Shown: positions 8,099-17,729, numbered from the stretch's first letter. The stretch: 18,854 nucleotides of DNA from Methanobacterium sp. (GCA_020854975.1 JAHKLQ010000040.1:1-18854); one strand, 5' to 3'. Numbers and translations: made by a program. Notes: generated by a model from the letters alone, not told the origin.

Positions 8099-8536
8099 TT
8101 AGGGTGGTTTATTTATCAACATCCAGTATAATCCCAGAGTGGAAACTGCATCTATAAAATCGTCAAATTCCACAGGTTTACTAACGTAACTGTTCACACC
8201 TAACTTGTAACTTTCCACAATATCCCTGTCTTCCTGTGAAGAGGTTAAAACCACCACCGGTATTCTGCAAGTGTTTTCATCGGCTTTTATTTCCTTTAAG
8301 ACTTCCAAACCATCCACTTTAGGCATGCGAAGATCCAGTAATATCAGTCTAGGCAGATCTTCCGGATTTCGGTCTGCAAACTGGCCTCGGGCATAGATAA
8401 AGTTAAGAGCTTCTTCCCCATCTTTAACCCAAACTAATCGATTAGCCAGATTTTTCCGCTTCAAAGCCCGCATGGTCAATTCGGCATCAGTTGGATTATC
8501 CTCCACCAGGAGAATTTCCAATTCATCCATATCCAT
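8099..8536 (-). CDS. Single-domain response regulator (CheY/Rcp1-like)
   Basis: The protein is a lone receiver domain with no output domain. In the numbering of the longest frame (start 8551) the acidic pocket is Glu17-Asp18, the phospho-acceptor is Asp73 in [13 protein letters not shown], and the conserved switch residues are Thr103 and Lys125 (SKPVEF). The longer insertion around [17 protein letters not shown] is typical of the Rcp1-like regulators that pair with phytochrome-type kinases. I place the start at ATG 8534-8536, giving 145 residues. GGAGGA (minus strand, 8544-8549) lies seven bases before it, whereas the upstream ATG at 8551 overlaps that ribosome site and sits too close to the TATA-like boxes at 8555-8573. 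It probably carries phosphate to or from the downstream kinase; its final target is unknown. Confidence 0.9.
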   Translation of the reverse strand: MDMDELEILLVEDNPTDAELTMRALKRKNLANRLVWVKDGEEALNFIYARGQFADRNPEDLPRLILLDLRMPKVDGLEVLKEIKADENTCRIPVVVLTSSQEDRDIVESYKLGVNSYVSKPVEFDDFIDAVSTLGLYWMLINKPP

Positions 8537-8554
8537 ATTAAAATCCTCCATCTT

Positions 8555-8573
8555 CTCTTATAAATTAAATAAA
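8555..8573 (-). promoter_or_regulatory. TATA-like region for the response regulator-kinase operon
   Basis: Read on the minus strand, TTTATTTAA (8565-8573) and AATTTATAAG (8557-8566) are both possible TATA boxes. Either would start transcription between about 8535 and 8548, which excludes the ATG at 8551 as the start codon. Confidence 0.35.
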
Positions 8574-8773
8574 CTAAAAAAAAATCATGACCTGATCATT
8601 TTAGTTAATTCTCTATTAAATTGCACAAATTCCAATGATGAATTAGATGGGTATAACTTAAAAATTATTCTAAACCCAATGTAGATTTTAAATAATTACA
8701 TCCATTTACAATTTATCGATCTTAATAATATTTTCAAGTTATCCCTGTGGAAATAGAGATCATATTCATTATT

Positions 8774-9526
8774 CTACTTTTTTTTATCAGTAATGTCCCT
8801 TGAAAACCCCATAACCCCATATACATTACCTTTATCATCTTTTAAAGGTTTTAAGTGAGTTTCAAGCCATAATTCAATTTCTGGAAATTCAAAACAACTT
8901 TCAGAATGTATGGGCTTTCCATTGTGAAATATTTTAAGGAGTGATTTTTTCTGCGCATCGAAAGTAGGTTCTGGGAACAGACTTTGAACCGGTTTTCCGA
9001 TTATTTCCTCCTTACTGACTTTTAAATATTTTAAAGAGGGTTCATTAACATATTCCACAAATAAATCCTTGTTGATGATAAAAATCATGTCCGGAGCACT
9101 TTCAGCAAGAAGCCTATAGCGTGCTTCACTTTCCTTAAGTTTTAACTGGGATTGATGATTGTAAAATGCCATTTCAATGGCGAATTTTAACTCGTTTTCT
9201 TGGAAAGGCTTGATTAGGTAGGCATAGGGTCGGGTGTTCTTGGCACCCTCAAAAGTTTCAACATTACAATAAGCAGTCAGATAAATAATGGGTACCTCCA
9301 TCTTATCATTAATAATTCCAGCAGCAGCAATTCCATTCATATCTCCTTTAAGTAGAATATCCATTAGAATAAGGTCTGGTTTCAATTCTAATGTTTTTTC
9401 CACAGCATCTTCTCCTGATGAAACTATACCTATCACATCATAACCCCAGGAAACCAGTTTCTTTTGGAGTTCCAATGCAGTGAGAGCTTCATCTTCCACC
9501 ACCATAATTTTAGACAACCTTGGCAT
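8774..9526 (-). CDS. REC-PAS signalling protein without kinase or DNA-binding output
   Basis: This 250-residue soluble protein has a receiver domain at about residues 1-120: acidic pocket Glu11-Asp12-Glu13, phospho-acceptor Asp56 in LILMDILLKGDMNG, Thr84, Lys106-Pro107. One PAS domain follows (about 133-245), starting at ESEARYRLLAESAPDMIFI and ending GFSRDITDKKK immediately before the stop. In many methanogen kinases this PAS ending leads into a HisKA_2 domain, but here the frame stops and no kinase-coding sequence follows in the next 237 bases, so this is a complete short protein or an old truncation. The longest frame starts at ATG 9553. I prefer ATG 9524-9526 because GAGG lies five bases before it and the upstream ATG has no ribosome site. 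It may feed signals to the neighbouring kinase operon. Confidence 0.87.
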   Translation of the reverse strand: MPRLSKIMVVEDEALTALELQKKLVSWGYDVIGIVSSGEDAVEKTLELKPDLILMDILLKGDMNGIAAAGIINDKMEVPIIYLTAYCNVETFEGAKNTRPYAYLIKPFQENELKFAIEMAFYNHQSQLKLKESEARYRLLAESAPDMIFIINKDLFVEYVNEPSLKYLKVSKEEIIGKPVQSLFPEPTFDAQKKSLLKIFHNGKPIHSESCFEFPEIELWLETHLKPLKDDKGNVYGVMGFSRDITDKKK

Positions 9527-10117
9527 ACAATCCTCTAAAAGTATTCTGTTCATATTTCTGTTAGTCAGTCATCATATTATTTTAATCTTTTATTATATTA
9601 ATCTCCTATTATATTATGCTTATATTTAGGCTTTTGGAATTTTAATAATGGAATGAATCTCCTTATAATAAGGTCAGGTAAGACTGGATTTTAATATCAA
9701 ACGAAATATTATTAGTTTTTGTTTTTTTATCAAGAATTTACCTCGAAACTAGGAAATTCCTGCCTTTTCTTCAATTCTTTTTTAATCGGTGATCTTTAAA
9801 AAAAAGCATCCTATACTCCCACCCTCCAAGATGATAACAATATTGTTTATTTTTACCAATTTATGTATTCACCATATATATAATCTAAGATCAGAAATGA
9901 TAAAATTTTTAGTAAACCTTGAAAAAAGAAAATAAACCTATTACGTGGCTATTTATGCATTTCTGAAATGAATTACAGGCTAACACTTGAAAATAGACTT
10001 GCTATCTTGACATTCTTTTTAATCCATTTTGGGGATTAAAAACAGCAGATCTTTTATATTCAGATAATTTAATGAACTGAATCTTGTTATTAATATTTTT
10101 TCTTATTATTAATAATT
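9527..10117. other. 591-bp AT-rich region without a supported gene
   Basis: No frame longer than about 25 codons with a ribosome site was seen on either strand. The left end should hold the promoter of the REC-PAS gene. Here TATTATATTA is repeated at 9591-9600 and 9607-9616 (16-bp period), and on the minus strand this gives several TATA-like boxes. The right end holds a strong hairpin (10016-10042) and T/A-rich DNA after the nitroreductase stop. The middle (about 9650-9950) contains long A and T runs and no recognisable element. A small RNA gene cannot be excluded. Confidence 0.5.
10016..10042. terminator. Strong hairpin downstream of the nitroreductase gene
   Basis: TTTTTAATCC (10016-10025) and GGATTAAAAA (10033-10042) are perfect 10-bp inverted arms with a 7-base loop, and T or A runs lie at the outer ends on both strands. 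It lies about 75 bases beyond the nitroreductase stop codon. It could end that transcript or form part of an unannotated small RNA. Confidence 0.45.
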
Positions 10118-10639
10118 TTAGTATTTTTCCCTGTGTAAAAACTCATCTATATCCCTCCTAGGTGGAGGATATGGTTTTTCATCAGGAACCCCGAGAGTAA
10201 CTAAGGCTACTGGCCGTAAATAATGTGGTAGATCTATTAAGTCAGATACAAGTTCTTCATTGAAAGCTCCAACCCAGCAAGCACCTAATCCTATGGCATG
10301 AGCCATTAAAAGCATATTCTGTGTTGCACACGCAGCATCCTGTATACCGTAAAGTTCCACACCCCTCTTATTATAAATATCACCAGAAACATTCTGATTA
10401 ACACATACCACCAGAATTATCGGTGCTTTAGATATAAAATCACGCAGATATGCAGCTTCACATAATTTTTTTTTAGTTTCAGGATTCTTAACCAGAACAA
10501 TCTCCCAGCTTTGCAGATTACCTGCTGATGGAGCCCATATACCCCCTTGAATAATCTGGAGAATCATAGCATCATCAACATCCTCATCTTTAAATTTCCT
10601 AATACTTCTCCTCTGACTTATAGCCTCGAAAACATCCAT
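10118..10639 (-). CDS. Nitroreductase-family flavoprotein
   Basis: The 173-residue protein has the signature of FMN-dependent nitroreductase-like enzymes: an opening helix with ISQRRSIRKF (residues 7-16, phosphate-binding arginines), APSAGNLQSWEIV (36-48), a central hydrophobic strand APIILVVCVNQ, the helix ACATQNMLLMAHAIGLGACWVGAF (split at about 103-125), and LVTLGVPDEKP near the end. Members act as homodimers that pass electrons from a reduced nicotinamide or deazaflavin donor to nitro groups, quinones or flavins. In a methanogen the donor could be F420H2 or NAD(P)H; the sequence does not decide this. The longest frame begins at GTG 10666. I prefer ATG 10637-10639, where the family's usual N-terminus begins and GGTGG lies just upstream. 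Confidence 0.9.
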   Translation of the reverse strand: MDVFEAISQRRSIRKFKDEDVDDAMILQIIQGGIWAPSAGNLQSWEIVLVKNPETKKKLCEAAYLRDFISKAPIILVVCVNQNVSGDIYNKRGVELYGIQDAACATQNMLLMAHAIGLGACWVGAFNEELVSDLIDLPHYLRPVALVTLGVPDEKPYPPPRRDIDEFLHREKY

Positions 10640-10746
10640 TTTACCACCCCAAATACCAATTATCACCTAATCATGCGAAGTTAGAAAAATCAATTCTTAT
10701 AGCATCAATCACCATAATTTCCATTTAAAACCCCCATTTCAATATA

Positions 10747-11493
10747 TCAATCTTTATACACTTTGGCATCAACCACCACATGATAAACTCCAGGAGAATA
10801 CTTTTTTATAACTCTCTGGTTTAATATATCCACTTCAAACCCATTAAAAGCTTCTTTAACCCTTTCAGCAGGTCGTATGAATTTCAGTTTATCTGGTACA
10901 GATTCATGATAATGTATAACACCTTCATTCTTAATCACAGCCCTGGCCACATCCAGATACTCATTTGTATTACCAATATATCCCATTAAAACTCTATCTG
11001 CAATATTTCGTGGTGCAACTTCCCGGCAGTTACCTAAAATAGGTTCAACCACATCCTGAACCTGGTTTATCTCTACATTTTCCGAGAGGTAACCATGGGC
11101 AACCGGATTTATTTCCACTGCATAGATCTTACTGGGATTAGCATGCACAGCCATGGGTATGGTGAAATAACCAATTCCCGCAAAAAGATCCACTATGATC
11201 TCTCCATCCTGAACTAACTGAGCCATTCTCTTTCTTTCTGTGGTGTTTCCTTTGGACCACATTATTCTGGAAACATCTAGTTTAAAGAAACAATGATTCT
11301 CCCGGTGAACTGTTTCTGTACCTTCACCCACCAGGATTTCCACATCTGGCTCCCTCCGAGGTCCATTTATTCTACCCAGACGTACCACACGATTTACACC
11401 AGGAATTTTCAGGAGTTCCTGAGGATTATCCGCCCGATTAGTCTCTGCATTATCTTTTAAAACCAGAATGTCACCTATGACCTTACCCTTCAT
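10747..11493 (-). CDS. taw2: Probable tRNA(Phe) aminocarboxypropyltransferase Taw2 (Trm5/Tyw2 family)
   Basis: This 248-residue class I SAM-binding enzyme belongs to the Trm5/Tyw2 family, which modifies the guanosine at position 37 of tRNA-Phe on the wyosine pathway. The SAM motif is VDLFAGIGYFTIPMA (101-115). It is followed by the acidic ribose-binding AVEINP (125-130) and by NCREVAPRNIADRVLMGYI (155-173). HYHE (194-197) follows an IKNEGVI strand. The DRVLMGY and HYHE motifs and the short length resemble Taw2, which transfers the 3-amino-3-carboxypropyl group of SAM, more than Trm5 N1-methylase, which is usually longer. This assignment is from memory. The ATG at 11493 lacks a strong ribosome site. 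A TATA-like CATATAAT (11548-11555, minus) and a tandem repeat lie upstream. Confidence 0.78.
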   Translation of the reverse strand: MKGKVIGDILVLKDNAETNRADNPQELLKIPGVNRVVRLGRINGPRREPDVEILVGEGTETVHRENHCFFKLDVSRIMWSKGNTTERKRMAQLVQDGEIIVDLFAGIGYFTIPMAVHANPSKIYAVEINPVAHGYLSENVEINQVQDVVEPILGNCREVAPRNIADRVLMGYIGNTNEYLDVARAVIKNEGVIHYHESVPDKLKFIRPAERVKEAFNGFEVDILNQRVIKKYSPGVYHVVVDAKVYKD

Positions 11494-11552
11494 AAACTAT
11501 GTTATGGAACTTTTCATTTATTGAAGTTTTCATTCTGTAGTTTAATGATTAT

Positions 11553-11594
11553 ATGATCTGGATCTAATGATTTATGATCTGGATCTAATGATTT
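11553..11594. repeat. Tandem 21-bp direct repeat in the divergent promoter region
   Basis: Two perfect, abutting 21-bp units occupy 11553-11573 and 11574-11594. Each begins ATGATCTGGATC and ends TAATGATTT. The end of the motif (TAATGATT) also occurs at 11543-11550, so there may have been a third, decayed unit. Each unit contains two GATCT words. The array lies directly upstream of the likely taw2 TATA box and within the 221 bp shared with the NuoE-like gene. Confidence 0.7.
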
Positions 11595-11608
11595 TGTATA
11601 TTGTGCAA

Positions 11609-11639
11609 CTGATCTCACCAGGTAGGTACACCAGATCAG
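11609..11639. promoter_or_regulatory. Inverted repeat CTGATCT/AGATCAG upstream of the NuoE-like gene
   Basis: CTGATCT (11609-11615) and AGATCAG (11633-11639) are perfect inverted 7-bp arms with a 17-base spacer. The inner sequence contains CACCAG twice. It lies just before the TATA-like box of the NuoE-like gene, and its GATCT core recurs in the tandem repeat next to it. This makes a regulator-binding array plausible. Confidence 0.4.
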
Positions 11640-11647
11640 GAAGATAT

Positions 11648-11656
11648 CTATAAAAG
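11648..11656 (+). promoter_or_regulatory. TATA-like box for the NuoE-like gene
   Basis: CTATAAAAG lies about 60 bases before the start codon. Transcription would begin near 11677 and the leader would include the AGGAGAA ribosome site. Confidence 0.5.
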
Positions 11657-11714
11657 TTAGAAAACATCAAGTAAAAAAATAATTCAAACTAACATTTCCT
11701 AAAGGAGAATTATA

Positions 11715-12179
11715 ATGGAAAAACGTATTTCAAAAATATTATCATCATATCCAGGAGACAGATCCGATCTAATCCCTATCTTGCAGGACATCCAATCGAA
11801 TTTCGGTTACCTGCCTGAAGAGATACTTAAGGAGGTTTCCAGTTTCACCAGAGTTCCTGAAAGTGAAATATATGGGGTGGCTTCCTTCTATTCACAATTC
11901 AGCTTCACCCCCAAAGGAAAGAACCATATCATGGTCTGTACCGGTACTGCTTGCCACGTGAAAGGTGCAGATCAAATCAAGGAAGGCATAGAAAGGCATT
12001 TGGGCATAGAAGAGGGCGGGGTTACTCCTGATCTGGAATATTCCATTGAATCTGTGGGATGTCTGGGTTGTTGTGCCCTGGCTCCCTGTGCCACAGTAAA
12101 TGATGAGATAAAATCCAACATAACTCTTAAAGATATTAAAAAGATCTTCCGCAGGAGAAAAAGGGAAAAACCATCTTAA
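11715..12179 (+). CDS. NuoE/HoxE-like thioredoxin-fold [2Fe-2S] protein
   Basis: The 154-residue protein matches the 24-kDa subunit family of NADH dehydrogenases and NAD(P)-linked hydrogenases. It has an N-terminal helical part (LIPILQDIQSNFGYLPEEIL, VPESEIYGVASFYSQF) and then a thioredoxin-like [2Fe-2S] domain. The four cluster ligands are present with canonical spacing: Cys75 and Cys80 (CTGTAC), Cys116 and Cys120 (CLGCC). Such subunits normally work beside a NuoF/HoxF flavoprotein that binds FMN and NAD(P)H, but here the next gene is purP and no NuoF is near. It may serve a complex encoded elsewhere or act as a ferredoxin on its own. The end (KKIFRRRKREKPS) is a strongly basic tail that I do not expect in the family. 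The ATG at 11715 is supported by AAGGAGAAT. Confidence 0.9.
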   Translation: MEKRISKILSSYPGDRSDLIPILQDIQSNFGYLPEEILKEVSSFTRVPESEIYGVASFYSQFSFTPKGKNHIMVCTGTACHVKGADQIKEGIERHLGIEEGGVTPDLEYSIESVGCLGCCALAPCATVNDEIKSNITLKDIKKIFRRRKREKPS

Positions 12180-12370
12180 AACAATTTTTAATTAAATAAT
12201 TTTCCTTTATACTCCCGTTTATTTTTTTGATTTCCAATAAACAAGATTTAACCTTTTTTTATTATTTAAAAATCTTTTTAAACCACATTTGATCTAAAAG
12301 TCAAGACAAAAAACATAACTATTACGTTACTTAAATATCATTTTAAAGAGTTAAACGGAGGGATGTATAA

Positions 12371-13462
12371 TTGGGTAAAGTAAACAGAGACGAAATTTTA
12401 AGCATCCTCGATGAATATAACAAGGATGAGATAACTATAGCCACCCTGGGAAGTCACACCTCCCTGCACATACTGAAAGGAGCTAAAGAGGAGGGATTCC
12501 GCACAGCGGTAGTCTGTGAAAAAGGTCGTGAAGTCCCTTACAAACGCTTCAATGTAGCTGATGATTATATTATGGTGGATAAGTTCAAAGACATTGTAAA
12601 TGAAGAAGTACAAGAAGAATTAAAAAGTATGAACAGTATTGTGGTTCCACATGGATCATTCGTTGCCTATGCTGGCCTGGACCGGGTTGAAAACGATTTT
12701 AATGTGCCAATGTTTGGTAATCGTGATATATTACGCTGGGAAGCGGAAAGAGATCTGGAAAGGAAACTATTGGTGGAATCAGGTATCAGAATCCCCCAGA
12801 AATATAATGACCCTTCAGATATTGACCGCACAGTAATGGTTAAATTCCCCGGAGCAAGGGGAGGTCGTGGTTACTTTGTAGCATCATCCACCGACGAATA
12901 TCATGAAAAAATAAATTCCATGCTCAAAAGAAACTGGATTGAAGAAGAAGACGTGGAACTGGCCCATATTGAGGAATATGTTTCCGGCTGTAACTACTGC
13001 ATCCACTATTTCTACTCTGCCCTTAAAGATGAAGTGGAAGTTATGGGTATGGACAGCCGTTTCGAATCCAACATCGATGGACTATGCAGAATTCCAGCTA
13101 AAGACCAGTTAGATATTGGTATGGACCCCTCTTACGTTATAACTGGGAACCATCCAGTGGTTATGCGGGAATCATTACTACCTCAGGTCTTTGACATTGG
13201 AGACAACCTGGTGGAATGTGCTAAAAAACTGGTTTCTCCAGGTATGAACGGTCCATTCTGTCTACAGACCCTAGTTAACGATGATTTGGAGGTTATTGTC
13301 TTTGAAATGAGTGCCCGTATAGATGGAGGAACTAACACCTTCATGCATGCCTCTGCCTACAGTTACCTTCTCTTTGGAGAGTTCATGAGTATGGGGCGTA
13401 GAATATCCCGTGAGATTAAAACCGGGGTCTCGGAAGACAACTTAGATGTTATTATAACCTGA
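12371..13462 (+). CDS. purP: FAICAR synthetase PurP (formate-dependent, ATP-grasp)
   Basis: PurP formylates AICAR with free formate and ATP to give FAICAR, the second-last step of purine synthesis in archaea that lack bacterial-type PurH. The 363 residues follow the remembered Methanocaldococcus PurP almost throughout. Landmarks are ATLGSHTSLHILKGAK (24-39), VVPHGSFVAY (91-100), MFGNRDILRWEAERDLE, VKFPGARGGRGYF (157-169, ATP-grasp nucleotide loop), AHIEEYVSGCNYCIHYFYS, the substrate region SNIDGLCRIPAKDQ, and FEMSARIDGGTN near the end. The start is a TTG at 12371, preceded by GGAGGGAT at 12357-12364 with good spacing. The ATG at 12363 is inside that site and its frame stops after six codons. 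The gene appears to have its own promoter in the AT-rich 191-bp gap. Confidence 0.96.
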   Translation: MGKVNRDEILSILDEYNKDEITIATLGSHTSLHILKGAKEEGFRTAVVCEKGREVPYKRFNVADDYIMVDKFKDIVNEEVQEELKSMNSIVVPHGSFVAYAGLDRVENDFNVPMFGNRDILRWEAERDLERKLLVESGIRIPQKYNDPSDIDRTVMVKFPGARGGRGYFVASSTDEYHEKINSMLKRNWIEEEDVELAHIEEYVSGCNYCIHYFYSALKDEVEVMGMDSRFESNIDGLCRIPAKDQLDIGMDPSYVITGNHPVVMRESLLPQVFDIGDNLVECAKKLVSPGMNGPFCLQTLVNDDLEVIVFEMSARIDGGTNTFMHASAYSYLLFGEFMSMGRRISREIKTGVSEDNLDVIIT

Positions 13463-13485
13463 TATTTTTTGGAAGGTTAACTCCC

Positions 13486-13512
13486 CTCTTTTTATTTTTC
13501 CCTATTTTTTCC
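13486..13512 (+). terminator. T-rich tract after purP
   Basis: A pyrimidine-rich stretch with several runs of Ts follows the purP stop by about 25 bases, without an obvious hairpin. Uridine-rich tracts of this kind are the usual termination signals in methanogens. Confidence 0.4.
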
Positions 13513-13549
13513 AGTTCTTATCTTATACCTTTAAATCAAGCCATATTCA

Positions 13550-13558
13550 CTATAAAAT
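13550..13558 (+). promoter_or_regulatory. TATA-like box upstream of psmB and of a possible small gene
   Basis: CTATAAAAT, preceded by TTCA, would start transcription near 13578. It is about 200 bases from psmB, which has a closer box, so it may serve the 24-codon frame at 13594 or a longer psmB leader. Confidence 0.35.
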
Positions 13559-13593
13559 CCGACCATATGAACAGTAGTTAATAAGGATATCCT

Positions 13594-13668
13594 ATGAGAG
13601 AAGAAGGAAAAGACTTATATAGGCCCGGCATGAAAAAGAGGACACAGAACGTGGTTGATTTTAGATGA
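13594..13668 (+). CDS. Possible 24-aa microprotein gene upstream of psmB
   Basis: ATG at 13594 opens a 24-codon frame ending at TGA 13666-13668. The protein would be highly charged and basic, starting MREEGKDLYRPGMKKR. AAGGAT lies five bases before the ATG, and a TATA-like box at 13550-13558 would give a short leader. The stretch is noticeably richer in G and C than the rest of the gap. It may instead be part of a small RNA or of the psmB leader. The protein is unrecognised and too short for a firm call. Confidence 0.3.
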   Translation: MREEGKDLYRPGMKKRTQNVVDFR

Positions 13669-13684
13669 AATTTAACCAGCAATA

Positions 13685-13692
13685 TTTATATA
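13685..13692 (+). promoter_or_regulatory. TATA-like box for psmB
   Basis: TTTATATA within CAATATTTATATACC lies 73 bases before the proposed start. Transcription would begin near 13713, with GAGGTG in the leader. Confidence 0.5.
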
Positions 13693-13734
13693 CCATGAAT
13701 TATTAAAGTAGCAAAAGAAAGCTATTTTTTATCC

Positions 13735-14390
<656 letters not shown>

Positions 14391-14470
14391 TTTTTATATA
14401 TTAATCATAAATATTAGCTAAAAGCTCATTACATGGGCTTTAACTATTTTCTATTTTTCTAGAAGTGATG

Positions 14471-16377
<1,907 letters not shown>

Positions 16378-16569
16378 AATCCTCATAACAACCTTATTTT
16401 TTTAATTAAATCCCTATTTTTGAATCTATCTCATATAAAATTAGAAATTAGAAACCTTCATAAATCATTTATTTTTTTATTTTCTCACATTAAATCCTAT
16501 TTAAATTGAAATTAGGATTATATAAACATCCTTACAATATTACCGAAAATGTTTAAATTATCATACCCC

Positions 16570-16614
16570 CATATATAGTAGGTGTAATAAGTTGCATGTG
16601 GATGTAATAAGCTG
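16570..16614 (+). promoter_or_regulatory. Promoter of the HEAT-like gene with paired direct repeats
   Basis: CATATATAGTA (16570-16580) is a good TATA box. It is followed by TGTAATAAGTTG (16583-16594) and TGTAATAAGCTG (16603-16614), exactly 20 bp apart, covering the expected transcription start near 16600. Direct repeats two helical turns apart over the start site fit a repressor operator. Confidence 0.5.
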
Positions 16615-16665
16615 TTATAAACTGAACTTTAAATAACAGATTATATTAAATCAGGGGTGAAATAT

Positions 16666-17616
16666 ATGGTCGAAGTGATTTATGAAAAAAATCATTCATC
16701 CCCAGATGCTTTTGGACATCCACCTATTACAGAATGGCAGAAATACCAGGAAACATCACTAAACAATGGATTATCAACACATGCCAACCTGGAAAAAAGT
16801 TTAAAAGATATTCTAGCCAAAACTCAAGACCCCCAATTAAAATTAGGATTAGAACTTCTTTTATTTCTCATTTCACATCCAAAAAAAGACGTTAGAGCTT
16901 TCAGTTTAGGACAATTGTACCCTTTGCTTAAAGAAGATAGATTACATAGACTCATTATTGAAGATCTGAGAGAAATGTGTAAGGACTCTCAATTAGAAGT
17001 GCATGAAGCTGCAGAAAAATCGTTAGAGTGTATATCTGATAATATTTATAATTTAATGATATCTGAGATGATTTTAGAAATTCTGGTTGAAATAGAAAAA
17101 GACACTAAAATCGGGATCAAATATTTTAGATCAGCACTTATTTCATCACATCCACAACAACAATCATCACCCCCTAATTCAAAGAATAGGTTTAAAAAAG
17201 CTTTTATAAAATGTTTTAGGCAGTTAAATGTCTTATTAGATAAAATTCTTTTTTCTGATCAACTGGAAGACTTATTTCCGGAATTGGAGGAAGTGGAAGA
17301 CTTTTGTATAGGAGATATTTTAGATGAAGGAATAATACCCTACATCGAGATCTACAATTTCCAATGGAGACCCATAGATTCTATTGAAAGATTAGCAACT
17401 ATCTATGCACATACTTTCACGGAAAAAGGGCATTTAAAACACTTGAAAAGATATTTAGATGATGAAAATTACCATATTCGTAGAATAGGAGTTAACGCTT
17501 TAGTAACCGTGGTTAAATTCCTTTTGAATGGTTCCAATCAAAAATCCACATCAAATTTAAACTACAATTCCTCCCCCTATTTCCAGATTAACCCCCACAC
17601 ATCAGTTAAGCTGTGA
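16666..17616 (+). CDS. Unrecognised helical protein with HEAT-like repeats
   Basis: I do not recognise this 316-residue protein. It is almost all helical and soluble. Units resembling HEAT repeats are seen at HPKKDVRAFSLGQL (71-84), DSQLEVHEAAEKSL (107-120) and DDENYHIRRIGVNALV (265-280). The middle contains a polar linker (SSHPQQQSSPPNSKNR, 160-175) and an acidic stretch (EDLFPELEEVEDF). The C-terminal 30 residues are a low-complexity tail rich in Ser and Asn. HEAT folds usually bind other proteins or nucleic acids; no catalytic motif is visible. I start it at ATG 16666, because the upstream GTG 16657 lies inside the GGGGTGA ribosome site. Codons are more A/T-rich (many TTA, AGA, ATA) than in purM or psmB, which suggests an accessory or more recently acquired gene between fttA and purM. 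Confidence 0.7.
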   Translation: MVEVIYEKNHSSPDAFGHPPITEWQKYQETSLNNGLSTHANLEKSLKDILAKTQDPQLKLGLELLLFLISHPKKDVRAFSLGQLYPLLKEDRLHRLIIEDLREMCKDSQLEVHEAAEKSLECISDNIYNLMISEMILEILVEIEKDTKIGIKYFRSALISSHPQQQSSPPNSKNRFKKAFIKCFRQLNVLLDKILFSDQLEDLFPELEEVEDFCIGDILDEGIIPYIEIYNFQWRPIDSIERLATIYAHTFTEKGHLKHLKRYLDDENYHIRRIGVNALVTVVKFLLNGSNQKSTSNLNYNSSPYFQINPHTSVKL

Positions 17617-17729
17617 AACTATATTTTTTTTGTTCATGAAAAGATTAAGAACTAATCTATGACTAAAATTTAGAGGTATTTTGGTTCCTGTTAATCTAAA
17701 AAGTTTATTAATAGTTGGACTAAATAACT

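Noticed and set aside
8472..8684. Plus-strand frame upstream of the response regulator
   Set aside because: It is antisense to the start and promoter of the response regulator and has no ribosome site.
12363..12383. Six-codon ATG frame overlapping the purP start
   Set aside because: Its ATG lies inside the GGAGGGAT ribosome site with no spacing, so initiation there is unlikely. The TTG at 12371 is properly spaced.
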